From Paenibacillus_AR mesotrionivorans (lineage in GTDB: Bacteria > Bacillota > Bacilli > Paenibacillales > NBRC-103111), in the NCBI RefSeq assembly GCF_046098205.1, contig NZ_JBJURJ010000003.1, positions 248,001 to 312,000 of the forward strand: DNA of 64,000 nt. The letters run 5' to 3'. Below, piece after piece: positions 7,569-16,490 of the stretch; position 1 is the stretch's first letter; each line of letters begins with the position of its first letter. Made by a program: the position numbers and the translations under genes. The notes beneath the pieces were generated by a model, which was not told the DNA's origin, did no database searches, and was given only the letters and a program-made list of their open reading frames with translations.

Positions 7569-9098
7569 TCACCTGGCCTTCCAGGCATCGGTGTATTCCT
7601 GCATCACCTTGCTGCCGCCCCGCGCCTTCCAATCCTCGAACAGCTTATCGATGCTGTCCACGGGCGCTTGGCCCATCACAATTTTGGCGATGCCGTCGGA
7701 AACAAATTTGCTCAGGTCGGAGCCTTTTTCCGCCATGGTTTTGGAGATCAGGCCCTCCACTTCATTCAGATACGGCTTGCCCTCCAGCGCCACCTTGTAG
7801 GAAATATCCTTCATCCTGCGGATCTCCTCCGAATCGGTGCTTCCATAGATCCATTGGCTTGTAGCCGGGGGATTGGTGAGGCTGTACAGGCTGGGTCCTT
7901 CCGTTTTGCCAAGGTCGGTCAGGGTTTTCACGCCATTCTCCACCTTGTGGTGGGTACCTTCCACACCCCAGCGGACGAAGGTGGCGCCTTCCTCCCCAAT
8001 CTGGTCATCCAGGATCTTCAGAATCTTTTTCACCTTGGCCTCGTCCTTGCCCGCATCCGCCGAGATGGCGAAAATTCCGAAATACCCGGAGAACTTCATA
8101 TATCCCTGGGAGCCGTCCGCATTCTTCAGCGGTGGCAGCGCCACCAGCTCAAACTTCGGATTGACCGCCCTGGCTTTTTCGTAACGGGCCGCTGTGAAGA
8201 AGGTATAGGCGCTGTTTCCATACACGCCCGCCTTGCCCAACAGGAAATCATCCTCCACCTGCTGGTCCTTCTTGATGGCGAAGTCCTTGGCAATGATGCC
8301 CTCCTTGTACAGCTTGGCATAGAAGCTGAACGCCTCCTTCGCCTTCGGGGTAAATTCCATGGGAATGAGCCCGCCTTTGCCGTCCTCCACCCAATTGCCC
8401 GCCAAGGCGCGCATACCCGAGGACACCGCATTGACGCCGATTAACCCCGCATCGCTCATACCCACAGCCAAGCCGTAGGTATCGTCCTTGCCGTTGCCGT
8501 CCGGGTCCTTCTCCTTAAAAGCCTTCAACACCGTATACAGCTCGTCGTAGGTTGTCGGCACGTCCAGTCCCAGCTTATCCAGCCAATCCTTGCGCATGAC
8601 GATGGTGTGTCCGGGTACCCCCCGCAGCCGCGGAATGCCGTAGATATGGCCCTTGTAGGTGAGAATTTTCTTCAGATCCTCCGGAATTTTGGCCAGGTTG
8701 GGATATTCCTTCGAATCAGCCATGTATTTCTCCAGAGGGATAAACTGGCTGTTATCGATGGCGTTGAAGTAGATCTGGTCCAAACCGGGAAACAGCAGGG
8801 TATCCGGGATATCCCCGGAGGCCAGGGTAACCCCCAGCTTGTTGTTGTACTCTCCCGATGCCACAGGCATAAATTCATAGTCGATGTTGTAACGCTCCTC
8901 CAGCGCTTTTTTGCCGGAGCCGTTCTCCGGAGGGGCTGCGCCGTAGAGAATGTTCATGGCCCGGATCTTGAGCTTCTTCTCCCCGGCCTGGGAGGCGCCG
9001 CTGTCTGCACTCCCGCCGCTATTGCCGGAGCAGGCTGCCAGAAGGGACAAGGACAATACTGCACTAAGACCAACCGTTAACTTTTTATTCAAATCCAT
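7569..9098 (-). CDS. Extracellular sugar-binding lipoprotein of ABC transporter 1
   Basis: The 509-residue protein has a lipoprotein signal peptide with lipobox LAAC (Cys23) and then a Ser/Gly-rich linker. The rest has the size and features of the LplA/YtcQ group of solute-binding proteins, including a calcium-loop-like DPDGNGKDDTYGL near residue 200 that is common in Paenibacillus binding proteins. It is anchored outside the membrane and delivers an unidentified oligosaccharide to the two flanking permeases. The gene lies between them in the order LplB-type, binding protein, LplC-type. Confidence 0.9.
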   Translation of the reverse strand: MDLNKKLTVGLSAVLSLSLLAACSGNSGGSADSGASQAGEKKLKIRAMNILYGAAPPENGSGKKALEERYNIDYEFMPVASGEYNNKLGVTLASGDIPDTLLFPGLDQIYFNAIDNSQFIPLEKYMADSKEYPNLAKIPEDLKKILTYKGHIYGIPRLRGVPGHTIVMRKDWLDKLGLDVPTTYDELYTVLKAFKEKDPDGNGKDDTYGLAVGMSDAGLIGVNAVSSGMRALAGNWVEDGKGGLIPMEFTPKAKEAFSFYAKLYKEGIIAKDFAIKKDQQVEDDFLLGKAGVYGNSAYTFFTAARYEKARAVNPKFELVALPPLKNADGSQGYMKFSGYFGIFAISADAGKDEAKVKKILKILDDQIGEEGATFVRWGVEGTHHKVENGVKTLTDLGKTEGPSLYSLTNPPATSQWIYGSTDSEEIRRMKDISYKVALEGKPYLNEVEGLISKTMAEKGSDLSKFVSDGIAKIVMGQAPVDSIDKLFEDWKARGGSKVMQEYTDAWKAR

Positions 9099-9146
9099 AC
9101 ACCCGCCTTCTTCAGGTAATATCTTCCGATCCGATTATCCAGCCTG

Positions 9147-10103
9147 TCAATAAATGCCCTTCTCTCCCACCCGGCGGGCCAAATAGTTAGCCGATACGAT
9201 GAGCACCATGCCCACAACACCCTTCAGAAGCCCTACCGCCGTGGTAAAGCTGAAGTTGCCGTTGACCACACCCACCCGGTACACATAGGTTTCCAGCACC
9301 TCGCCCACCTCGGAAACCGAGGAATTCAGCATCAGGTATACCTGCTCGAAGCCTACGTCCAGCACACTGCCCAGCCGCAGAATAAACAGCATCACAATGG
9401 TGGATTTGATACCCGGCAGCGTAATGTTCCAAATTTGGCGGAGGCGTCCGGCGCCGTCGATTTTGGCCGCTTCATACAGCTCCGGGTCGATCCCGGTGAG
9501 CGCCGCCAGATAAATGATGGTGCCCCACCCGGATTCCTTCCAGATCACCTGCAGCACCAGCATGCCCCGGAACGTATCCTTATTGGATAAAATGTTGATG
9601 GGATCCAGGCCCCAGGCAGCCAGCAGCGTATTGACGGACCCGTCGCTTTTGAACAGCATGTAGAAGATGCCGCCCACCACCACCCACGACAGAAAATGCG
9701 GCAGGTACAGCGCCGTCTGGATAAACCGCTTGATAATGGGGCTGGCAATTTCATTGAGCATAATGGCCAGCACGATAGGAATGGTGAAGGCGAATACAAT
9801 CTGATACGAGCTGATAATAATGGTGTTCATAAAATAACGTCCGATATCCGGGCTTTCCACAATACGCCGGAAATTGTCCAGCCCTACCCAATCGCTTCCC
9901 AGAATCCCCTTGGCAGGCACGTACTTCTGGAAGGCGATGACCACACCCAGCATAGGCACGTACTTGTAAATCACCAGAAACAGGATGCCGGGCAGAGCCA
10001 TCAGCCATAGATACCGTTCCTTTACCACCCTGCGCAAAAGGCGTTTATGCCGGTTGGCGGTCCTGCTTGCGGCCGGATAACCGGCCTGAGTTTGTGCTTC
10101 CAT
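9147..10103 (-). CDS. Carbohydrate ABC transporter permease (LplB type)
   Basis: A 318-residue permease with a basic N-terminus (RHKRLLRRVVKERYLW), six membrane segments and the EAA loop ELYEAAKIDGAGRLRQIW...LPGI. The early VIAFQKYVPAKGILGSDWVG matches the LplB/YteP branch, partner of the LplC-type permease downstream. GGGGGGAG precedes the ATG. It follows the regulator gene by 184 bases, the likely site of the transporter promoter. Confidence 0.9.
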   Translation of the reverse strand: MEAQTQAGYPAASRTANRHKRLLRRVVKERYLWLMALPGILFLVIYKYVPMLGVVIAFQKYVPAKGILGSDWVGLDNFRRIVESPDIGRYFMNTIIISSYQIVFAFTIPIVLAIMLNEIASPIIKRFIQTALYLPHFLSWVVVGGIFYMLFKSDGSVNTLLAAWGLDPINILSNKDTFRGMLVLQVIWKESGWGTIIYLAALTGIDPELYEAAKIDGAGRLRQIWNITLPGIKSTIVMLFILRLGSVLDVGFEQVYLMLNSSVSEVGEVLETYVYRVGVVNGNFSFTTAVGLLKGVVGMVLIVSANYLARRVGEKGIY

Positions 10104-10287
10104 GTTTTCTCCCCCCTTTCCGTGGACTCATCGTAACGGACGGAAGAGGAGGCGTTCAATACACCATATTTACTGCATTCCCTCAAAAGTGAAGCGAGGC
10201 TCTGAAGCGGATTCCGGGTATTTTTGGGGGAGCCCCCTGCAAAAAAAGGGTGTTTGGCAGCTGAGTAGGTCGCTTGTTTTGCAACCG

Positions 10288-12573
10288 TTATTCCTTTTCC
10301 TGCAAAAGCTGCTTCCGGTAGCTGCCCGGTGTGAGGCCGGTGACTTTTTTGAAGAGGCGAATGAAGCTCTTCACCGAGCCGTACCGGAGCTTGTCGGAGA
10401 TATCCAGCACCTTCAGCTCCGGATTGGCCAGCAGCTCCTTGGCTATGCCCACCCGGTAATCGATGACGTAATCGACGAAATTGACACCTTTGATCTTTTT
10501 GAACATTCGGCTGAGCTGGAAGGTATTCAGGGAAACCAGGTCCGCACACAGCTGGAGGGAAAGGTCCTCGTCATAATGGCCATGGATATAGTCTGTCACT
10601 GTGGCGATCAGCTGCTCCTCATGGCTTTGTTTGTTGGCCTTGCTCGCGTTGTCGCGGAGGCGCTGGAACAAGCCGGTGCAGAAGTAGGTCTCCACCTCCA
10701 GAAGTGTCCGTTGTTTGGCCAACTCCAGAATCCACTCTTTCACTGGCGTCTCCGCCAAAGCTCGCCCGTATTGCTTATCCGCCGCATTCCACAGCTTGCC
10801 GGAGAGGCTGGCGAAATAACCGAACATCTCCTCGGGCACCAGGGAATAATTGTCCCGGATCAGCTCCATCAGCTGCCCGAAGCATTCCTCGGAAGCCTCG
10901 GGGTGGCCGGACTCCAGCTGCAGCAGAATCTCCGCCTCATAAGCCTCCAGCTCATCCGCCTCCGCCGAATATGACGGATCCAATTCATTGCACAGGATCA
11001 CCTGGTTATGTCCGTAAATAAAGCTGTAGGTTAGCGCTCTCATTCCTTCTGAATAAGCGTCGCTTAAGCCCGTCAGCCCTCCGGGGGAATAGCTGGCGGA
11101 AATGACACAGGACAGCTTAAGGTAGGTGCGGATGGCGTTCAACACTGCTTCCCCCCTGCTGCGGAGAGCCTCTGTCCCAGAGGCGCCCTCCGTCTCATGA
11201 ATGACGGCAAACAGACCCGGCCGCATCATCAGTATTTTCACCCGGCCCCCGTTACCGAGAACCTCCTCTGTAATATTTTGTACGGCAAAATAGTAGAGAA
11301 ACTGATCGCTCCTGGAGAACTGGCGCTCCAATTGCAGCTGGTCCAGCTCCACCAGCAGGAGTGCAATTTCCCCGCTGCCAAAATCCAGCTCCCCTTGGTA
11401 GTGGGTGTCCCTGAGGTTGCCCAACAGGAGCTGGAACAGCGCGTGGTTTTGCATGTCGGCCATGGCAGTCCGAAACCGTTCCTGCAAAGCCTCGTTGTCC
11501 TCCTCCACCGAATCGATGTAACTGGCAATGAGGCTGAATTCGTTCTTGTACTTCCACGTATTGCCGTGGCTGAAAATCCGCTTGGTCAGCCGCTGAATTG
11601 GCGAATACAAGCTTTTGCTGGCGGCCACCGCCAGAGCCAGCGCCAGGATTACCAAGCCTAGACTGATGGTGAGCAGGAGATTCCGCAGATGTACGGAGGG
11701 CTGGGTCAGGAGCTCCAGCGGCACCGCCGAAACGTAAAACCAGTCCCGATACGGGGAATATTGCCCGTTGATCAGCAATTTGGTTCCGTTCAGCTCGGAT
11801 TCGAACTCAGCTTCCTGTACACGCCCTCCGAAGGACAGCCGGTTCAGCAGGCTGGAGGTCTCCAAGGCTTTTCCGATCCGGCTTGTCCGGGAATCCATCA
11901 GGACGGTTCCTTCCCGGTCCAGCACAAAATATTCCGTCCGGGGGTCCTTGGCGCTGAGCATGGTCCGGCTGATGGCCTCCGCATCCAGATACACAATGAT
12001 GGCTCCTTCGATCTTCCAGGTTTGTTTGTTCTGGATGGGGCGGGTATACGCCAGGAGACGCCCCGGCAGCCGGCTGTTGATATTGGTTCTGGTGTTGACC
12101 CAGGTTCCGTTTACGGCATTCCGGGCGCTCCTTAGAACGGTAGGGTCCATAAACGCCTCCTCGCTCAGAACCCCTTGGGTAGGGGTGAGCACCTTTCCGT
12201 AGGCGATATTATAGAAGTCGATCTCCGCCACATGCTCCAGCCCGCTGCGCAGATTATTCAGGGTATTGTACAGGTCCCAAATCATGGAATAATTCTCGTA
12301 GCTCAGGTCGGATTGTACGATTTGGTTAAAAATCGAATTCTGATAGGAATATTGCAGGAGCAGATTGTCGATTTTTTTGAACTCGCCGTTCATTTCCTTC
12401 TCCAGATTTTTGAGGATGGCGGCATTGTTGGCAAAGGTCATTTCCGTTACGGTGCTGCTGCCGTATGCCGCCGCGAACCAGCCCATCAAGGCAACAGGCA
12501 CGCTGGACAGCAGGGCCAGATAGATGAGGAATTTCATGCGGACGGATACCGAATAGGCAAATTTTCGCTTCAT
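10288..12573 (-). CDS. Membrane-bound AraC family transcriptional regulator (YesS-like), transporter 1
   Basis: The 761-residue protein has an N-terminal membrane helix (about 15-35), a large extracellular sensing region (about 36-300) with the EYFVLDREGTVLMDSR pattern of Cache/dCACHE sensors, a second helix (about 300-320, LLLTISLGLVILALALAVAAS), a cytoplasmic central region, and a C-terminal two-helix-turn-helix AraC domain (about 660-755: LCADLVSLNTFQLSRMFKK, then DISDKLRYGSVKSFIRLFKK). It should sense a sugar or bound binding protein outside and activate the ABC genes downstream. A large stem-loop lies in its leader. Confidence 0.9.
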   Translation of the reverse strand: MKRKFAYSVSVRMKFLIYLALLSSVPVALMGWFAAAYGSSTVTEMTFANNAAILKNLEKEMNGEFKKIDNLLLQYSYQNSIFNQIVQSDLSYENYSMIWDLYNTLNNLRSGLEHVAEIDFYNIAYGKVLTPTQGVLSEEAFMDPTVLRSARNAVNGTWVNTRTNINSRLPGRLLAYTRPIQNKQTWKIEGAIIVYLDAEAISRTMLSAKDPRTEYFVLDREGTVLMDSRTSRIGKALETSSLLNRLSFGGRVQEAEFESELNGTKLLINGQYSPYRDWFYVSAVPLELLTQPSVHLRNLLLTISLGLVILALALAVAASKSLYSPIQRLTKRIFSHGNTWKYKNEFSLIASYIDSVEEDNEALQERFRTAMADMQNHALFQLLLGNLRDTHYQGELDFGSGEIALLLVELDQLQLERQFSRSDQFLYYFAVQNITEEVLGNGGRVKILMMRPGLFAVIHETEGASGTEALRSRGEAVLNAIRTYLKLSCVISASYSPGGLTGLSDAYSEGMRALTYSFIYGHNQVILCNELDPSYSAEADELEAYEAEILLQLESGHPEASEECFGQLMELIRDNYSLVPEEMFGYFASLSGKLWNAADKQYGRALAETPVKEWILELAKQRTLLEVETYFCTGLFQRLRDNASKANKQSHEEQLIATVTDYIHGHYDEDLSLQLCADLVSLNTFQLSRMFKKIKGVNFVDYVIDYRVGIAKELLANPELKVLDISDKLRYGSVKSFIRLFKKVTGLTPGSYRKQLLQEKE

Positions 12574-12606
12574 TTTTTTCTCCCCTTATGAGCTGCAAGG
12601 AAATTA

Positions 12607-12693
12607 GTACCACTTTTGATGACAAAGTCTCCGTGGGTTTAGGAGCTTTGTCATCAAATTAGCGGTACTTGAGCGTTTGCGTAAGCAAACGCT
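12607..12693. promoter_or_regulatory. Two stem-loops in the leader of the AraC-type regulator
   Basis: A 17-18-base arm pair (12615-12632 with 12642-12658, one bulged base) is extended by GTACC (12607-12611)/GGTAC (12664-12668). Next to it AGCGTTTGC (12672-12680) and GCAAACGCT (12685-12693) form a perfect 9-bp stem with a GTAA loop. Together they lie 34-120 bases upstream of the regulator start. They could be a leader RNA or a small dispersed repeat. Confidence 0.6.
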
Positions 12694-12804
12694 ACTTCGT
12701 AAGCATAAGCTTTATTTCGTTGCAGTCTCTTATGCGTCTCTTCTGCTGTACTTATCCGCTTTCATTGTAGGCCAATCCTTCTGTCTGTGCATCCGACTTC
12801 ACGC

Positions 12805-12835
12805 CAAAAAACACTCCCACTTCTTGCAGGAGTGT
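12805..12835 (-). terminator. Terminator after the DUF7002-like gene
   Basis: On the minus strand ACACTCC pairs with GGAGTGT (12811-12835) and is followed by six T. It ends the leftward gene at 12868-13557. Confidence 0.7.
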
Positions 12836-12867
12836 CAAAAACCCGTAAATATAGTGTATTGCGCCGG

Positions 12868-13557
12868 TTAAGGGCGGGTTGGCGGCTGCAAATCCTCCAA
12901 TGGTCTCCGCAGGCGGCTCCAGCTGTCCGGCAGCTCCTCGCCCGGTTGAATGTAGATGACCCGGAGCAGCTGTGCAATTCCGGTTACCCGGCCGTCGGCC
13001 AGCACCTCCTTGATCTCCGGGACGGAGGCTGGTGTATCCGCCCGGGTGCTGCTGCCGAATTGGTGGAGCGGCAAAAAAAGCTCCGGGCTTTTGCGGTAGG
13101 AGCACCGGTGGGGAAACCGCGGCGAGCTCCCCGAATCGTAGCGGGTGAGCCGGATGTTGGCATAATGGGCAGCCAGAAGGAGCCGGGTATCCAGCGCCAA
13201 CACGCAGAATCGGCTGTTTGGTTCACGCCGCCGGTAAACCTCCAGCATCTGTAGGCAATCCCGGACGGTGGGCCAGAAAAAAACATGTCGGTTCAGCCAT
13301 GAGCGGAAGTCCTCCTGGCTAACCCCTTCGGCCATCATGCTGTCGGCAATGCGCAGGTGGGGGTTGAGGATCGCGATCCCGGCCGGGTGAAGGATCTCCA
13401 CCGGTTGAGTCCGGCGGTTATCTGGACCGCAGGGATGCAGCGAGTTTGCCGACAGAAGCCTGTCCGAGCTGATGATGGAAGGTAGATTGGCCACACGGGT
13501 AAAATGGTACAGCAGCGGGCGCATCCGGGCAATTTTCTCAATAATGGCTTCATTCAT
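12868..13557 (-). CDS. DUF7002-like protein, possible ADP-ribosyltransferase fold
   Basis: The 229-residue cytoplasmic protein begins with a LLYHFTRVANLPSIISSDRL block, the H-x-T...I pattern seen at the NAD pocket of ART-fold families such as DUF7002 and DarT-like proteins. Later segments are RHVFFWPT, ALDTRLLLAAHYANIRLTRYDSG and a proline-rich FPHRCSYRKSPELF. The His-x-Thr start, the hydrophobic strands and a late Glu region are compatible with an NAD-using fold but I cannot confirm catalytic residues. GGAGG lies 6 bases before the ATG at 13557. It is transcribed alone, with its own terminator. Confidence 0.65.
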   Translation of the reverse strand: MNEAIIEKIARMRPLLYHFTRVANLPSIISSDRLLSANSLHPCGPDNRRTQPVEILHPAGIAILNPHLRIADSMMAEGVSQEDFRSWLNRHVFFWPTVRDCLQMLEVYRRREPNSRFCVLALDTRLLLAAHYANIRLTRYDSGSSPRFPHRCSYRKSPELFLPLHQFGSSTRADTPASVPEIKEVLADGRVTGIAQLLRVIYIQPGEELPDSWSRLRRPLEDLQPPTRP

Positions 13558-13723
13558 AATGATCCTCCATGCGGGTAATTTCCACTGTGGCGGGGACAAC
13601 GTCAAATTTGGTGCGGGCGTCAACTTCTATTTTTGCGGACCAGCTTTCTTTTGTGCGGGCGCCACAGTTTTCCTCATGCTTGTCCAACTTTCCTTCGTGC
13701 GGGCGCCACTACTAACGGGGGAT

Positions 13724-13744
13724 AAGGGAAATCCTCTTTCCCTT
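13724..13744. repeat. Small perfect hairpin
   Basis: AAGGGAAA (13724-13731) and TTTCCCTT (13737-13744) form a perfect inverted repeat around TCCTC. The preceding 100 bases hold three copies of a GTGCGGGCGYCA word (near 13611, 13655 and 13698). No gene is supported in 13558-14342. Confidence 0.5.
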
Positions 13745-13951
13745 GTTCCGGTGGTTTTTGATGCGAATAGGTGTGCGACGAGGAAATAGAGGAACATAAG
13801 CTGCCGTTAGCCCACCAGAAAAGGCTGTCACGCCCGATTCGCGGAAGAATGCCTTCTACTATCGTTCCCGGTATAGCCACATATGTTCCTGTGAAGCAGG
13901 GAACACCCATTTGGTCGCTTCTCCATTGACCATAGGTGAGCCCTGACCAGA

Positions 13952-14144
13952 AATAACGGAAGCTCTTTTCCGTTATTGACCCGGGTTGTCTCCGCTGACT
14001 AGCAATAGCGGAAACCGTCTTCCGCTATTCTTGCGGCATCTCTATCTTTTCCGGGGAGGCGGGCGGCATAACGGAAATTCGCTTCCGTTAATCGTCTCCT
14101 CCATACTGGGGGAACAACAATAGCGGAAATTCCCTTCCGTTATT
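13952..14144. repeat. Quartet element Q2 (palindromic family), 193 bp
   Basis: Four 26-bp units lie at 13952-13977, 14004-14029, 14067-14092 and 14119-14144. Each is itself an inverted repeat, AATARCGGAA ... TTCCGYTATT, around a 6-base loop. Unit starts are 52 bp apart within each pair and the centre gap is 37 bp, which is nearly the geometry of the other quartets. Confidence 0.9.
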
Positions 14145-14241
14145 TTGTCACGCTCCCGTTGTATCTACCCACAAACTTCCTATTTCAGAACCTCAGCTAG
14201 TTGGGAACCAGCTATGGTGCCATCCACCGGGCCAGTGAAAC

Positions 14242-14271
14242 AAAAAAACGCAGAGATGATGGCCCTACGTT
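14242..14271 (-). terminator. Likely terminator after the AAA ATPase gene
   Basis: On the minus strand AACGTAG pairs with CTGCGTT and is followed by seven T (plus-strand A-run 14242-14248). One G-T pair is needed. Confidence 0.5.
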
Positions 14272-14342
14272 CTTTTTACCGGATCGTTCCGGCTCCAATT
14301 ATTTTATGTCTGCGCCGTTTCGGCCAACGGATGATTTGCCGG

Positions 14343-15092
14343 CTACTCCAGCAGCTCCCGCAGCATCCGCTGCCTATTGTTAACGAACTCCTTGGTAATC
14401 AGGAAATGTTCCGTCTCCTCCAGCGTCTTAACCTCAATGCCGGAGTCTCCCAAATCATAGAGGATGGAGTCCGGGTACGCCATGAGTATGGGAGAATGGG
14501 TGGCAATGATGAACTGTGCGCCCTGCTGCACCAGTTGATGGATCCGGGAGAGCATGGACATCTGCCGGGAAGGGGACAAAGCCGCCTCCGGTTCATCCAG
14601 GATATAGAGGCTGTTCCCCCGGAACCGGTGAAGGAAGGTGGCGAAGAAGGACTCTCCATGGGACTGGTGATGCAGGGACTTGCCTCCGTAGGATTGAATG
14701 AGCGGCGGACCAAAAGACGGCTCCCGGTCCAGCAGCTCAATCTGGGTCGCCACATTATAGTAGCTTTCCGCACGGAAAAAGAAACCGTCCTTCGCCTGCC
14801 GGGCACTGCGCACTAGCCGGAGATCCTCATGGAGGGGCGAATGGCTCTCCCAGGTGGAGAAGGCGAAATTGCGTGTGCCCCCCTCCGGGTTAAAGCCCCA
14901 GGCTACAGCAATCGCTTCTAAAATGGTGGACTTGCCCGATCCGTTTTCGCCGATCAAATAGGTCACCGACGGATGGAATTTCAGCCTGTCCAGCTGCCGG
15001 ATAGCAGGCAGGGTGTATGGGTAGCTTTGTTCTGAAGGTACCCGTCCCGTTTTCCATTCCACCGCCCGCAAAAACGCCTCACCCTGAGCCAT
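14343..15092 (-). CDS. AAA family ATPase, single-domain ABC/SMC-like (COG3910 type)
   Basis: The 249-residue protein has Walker A IGENGSGKST (about residues 46-55), a Q-loop region, an ABC-like signature area QSHGESF, Walker B LYILDEPEAALSP, and the switch histidine ATHSP. This is the compact predicted-ATPase group related to RecF/SMC heads, without a coiled coil or nuclease domain. Its role is unknown; relatives occur alone in many Firmicutes. ATG at 15092 is preferred over the GTG three codons earlier because AGGAG is 8 bases upstream of the ATG and directly abuts the GTG. It is monocistronic between two repeat-rich gaps. Confidence 0.85.
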   Translation of the reverse strand: MAQGEAFLRAVEWKTGRVPSEQSYPYTLPAIRQLDRLKFHPSVTYLIGENGSGKSTILEAIAVAWGFNPEGGTRNFAFSTWESHSPLHEDLRLVRSARQAKDGFFFRAESYYNVATQIELLDREPSFGPPLIQSYGGKSLHHQSHGESFFATFLHRFRGNSLYILDEPEAALSPSRQMSMLSRIHQLVQQGAQFIIATHSPILMAYPDSILYDLGDSGIEVKTLEETEHFLITKEFVNNRQRMLRELLE

Positions 15093-15251
15093 CGGCTTCA
15101 CTCCTCTCCATCCCGCCAGATTTAGGGATCAAAAACTAGTTAGTTTGACTAATCAGTCACCCACACGTTGCCTACGCCTATTGATGCACCAGTTTGTCCG
15201 ATTTAGCCTAATGGCTCCTGAATATCCGCCTTCTCCCTAACTCTGTCCGCG

Positions 15252-15436
15252 CTAACGGAACTCAGAGGCGCTTACACGCCAAAAACAGGCTGCCAAAATC
15301 GGTAACGGAACTGAGACGCCCTTAGCCGATAAAAAAGCCCACGCATGCGCTCATTCCAGCCTCTAAGAGCCTCCTGGTTCCGTTAGGTCGCGATTTCAAC
15401 CAAAATTAGGCTCTAAGTGCTTCTGAGTTCCGTTAG
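15252..15436. repeat. Quartet element Q3 (family B), 185 bp
   Basis: In the gene-free stretch 15093-15497, four 25-bp units lie at 15252-15276, 15302-15326, 15362-15386 and 15412-15436. The first pair reads TAACGGAACT-GAG...CTTA, the second pair is inverted, ending GTTCCGTTAG. Gaps are 25, 35 and 25 bp, identical to Q1. Confidence 0.9.
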
Positions 15437-15497
15437 AACTCCGCCCCGTCCGCGCCATCCATAATTCTACCCATCAGTCTATCCATAAGTCCTTCCC

Positions 15498-16382
15498 TCA
15501 GCCCATCGTACCATATCCATGGTCCGCCAGAAACCGGGCGGTCAGCAACATGGTCTGCTCCACAACCTCGTCAGGGGACTTGTAGTTGGTCAAAGCGAAG
15601 GCATGCTGGAGGCCGGGAAGCAGCACCAGCTGCCCCTCCACTTCCAGGCCGCGCAGCCGCACGGCATATTCGGCGCTGTCCTCCGGCAGTACCACCGTGT
15701 CCTCCAGCCCATGCACGGCCAAGGTGGCCGGATGTGCTCCAGTAAGGTGGAGCAGCGGAGACAGCTCCCGTGCTCTGCGGTGACGGGCCAGCCACCGGTC
15801 TGCTTCCGAATCGCCGTCCGGATCCGAATCCCCGGGCTGTTCTACTCTCATTTTCCACTTGGAGAGCAGTTGGGTAATCGGATTGTACAGCACCAGAAAC
15901 TGCGGCACACAGGAGACGGCCAAATCCGCCTCTTCCTCCTCCACATGGCGTAACGCGGTGACAGCAGCAGCCAAATACCCGCCGGCGGATTCGCCGGCCA
16001 GCACAAGCTTGTCCGGGTCCCCGCCCCAAAGCCCGGCATGCCGGCGCACATAACGGACCGCAGCCTTACAATCCGCAACACATTCCGCCAGTGTGACCGC
16101 CCCATCCGCAGGCGCTCCTTCCTCTCCTGTTTGCATCAGCCGGTAATCCACCGTAAAGCAGGCGAAGCCCCTCCGTACAAAGTACCGGCAATACGGCAGC
16201 AGCATCTCCGCACTGCCTCCCGTAAATCCGCCGCCATGAATAAAAACCAGGCACGGCACAGGGGCACCGGACACCGATGGCTTCATGGCCAGCATCCGCA
16301 GCGGGATTCCATTGCGTACTCCGTAGATGACGGTTTCCGCCTGATCCTCTGGTAAAACACTCCAATCCTTCGCAATCTCCAT
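15498..16382 (-). CDS. Alpha/beta hydrolase, HSL/acetyl-esterase family
   Basis: The 294-residue enzyme has the oxyanion motif HGGG (residues 49-52) and nucleophile elbow GESAG (130-134, Ser132) of the hormone-sensitive-lipase esterase family, with the acid in GLEDTVV and the catalytic His in LPGLQHAF. It should hydrolyse short acyl esters in the cytoplasm. A hydrophilic insert with DSDPDGDSEAD near residue 195 is unusual and acidic. A perfect 20-bp palindrome 36 bases upstream matches the operator motif found before the sugar operon at 57.7 kb, so the gene may belong to a carbohydrate regulon and act on an acetylated sugar. Confidence 0.9.
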   Translation of the reverse strand: MEIAKDWSVLPEDQAETVIYGVRNGIPLRMLAMKPSVSGAPVPCLVFIHGGGFTGGSAEMLLPYCRYFVRRGFACFTVDYRLMQTGEEGAPADGAVTLAECVADCKAAVRYVRRHAGLWGGDPDKLVLAGESAGGYLAAAVTALRHVEEEEADLAVSCVPQFLVLYNPITQLLSKWKMRVEQPGDSDPDGDSEADRWLARHRRARELSPLLHLTGAHPATLAVHGLEDTVVLPEDSAEYAVRLRGLEVEGQLVLLPGLQHAFALTNYKSPDEVVEQTMLLTARFLADHGYGTMG

Positions 16383-16417
16383 GGGTTGGTTCAGACTCCT
16401 TTTACAAAAGCCGGATT

Positions 16418-16437
16418 TAGGGTTATCGATAACCCTA
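16418..16437. promoter_or_regulatory. LacI-type operator, 20-bp perfect palindrome (site 1)
   Basis: TAGGGTTATCGATAACCCTA is a perfect palindrome, 36 bases upstream of the esterase ATG. Its core GTTATCGATAAC matches sites at 24156, 52593 and 57705. Confidence 0.75.
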
Positions 16438-16490
16438 TTGTGTTCATTATAGCATCGCCAACCCTAAGCGCATATGAAAATTACGTCCCG

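Noticed and set aside
13674..13910. 78-residue open frame on the minus strand
   Set aside because: Poor ribosome-binding site, hairpin inside, composition unlike the neighbours.
16418..16437. IS target or dif-like site
   Set aside because: It lies at promoter distance from a gene and matches three further promoter sites, so an operator is the better reading.
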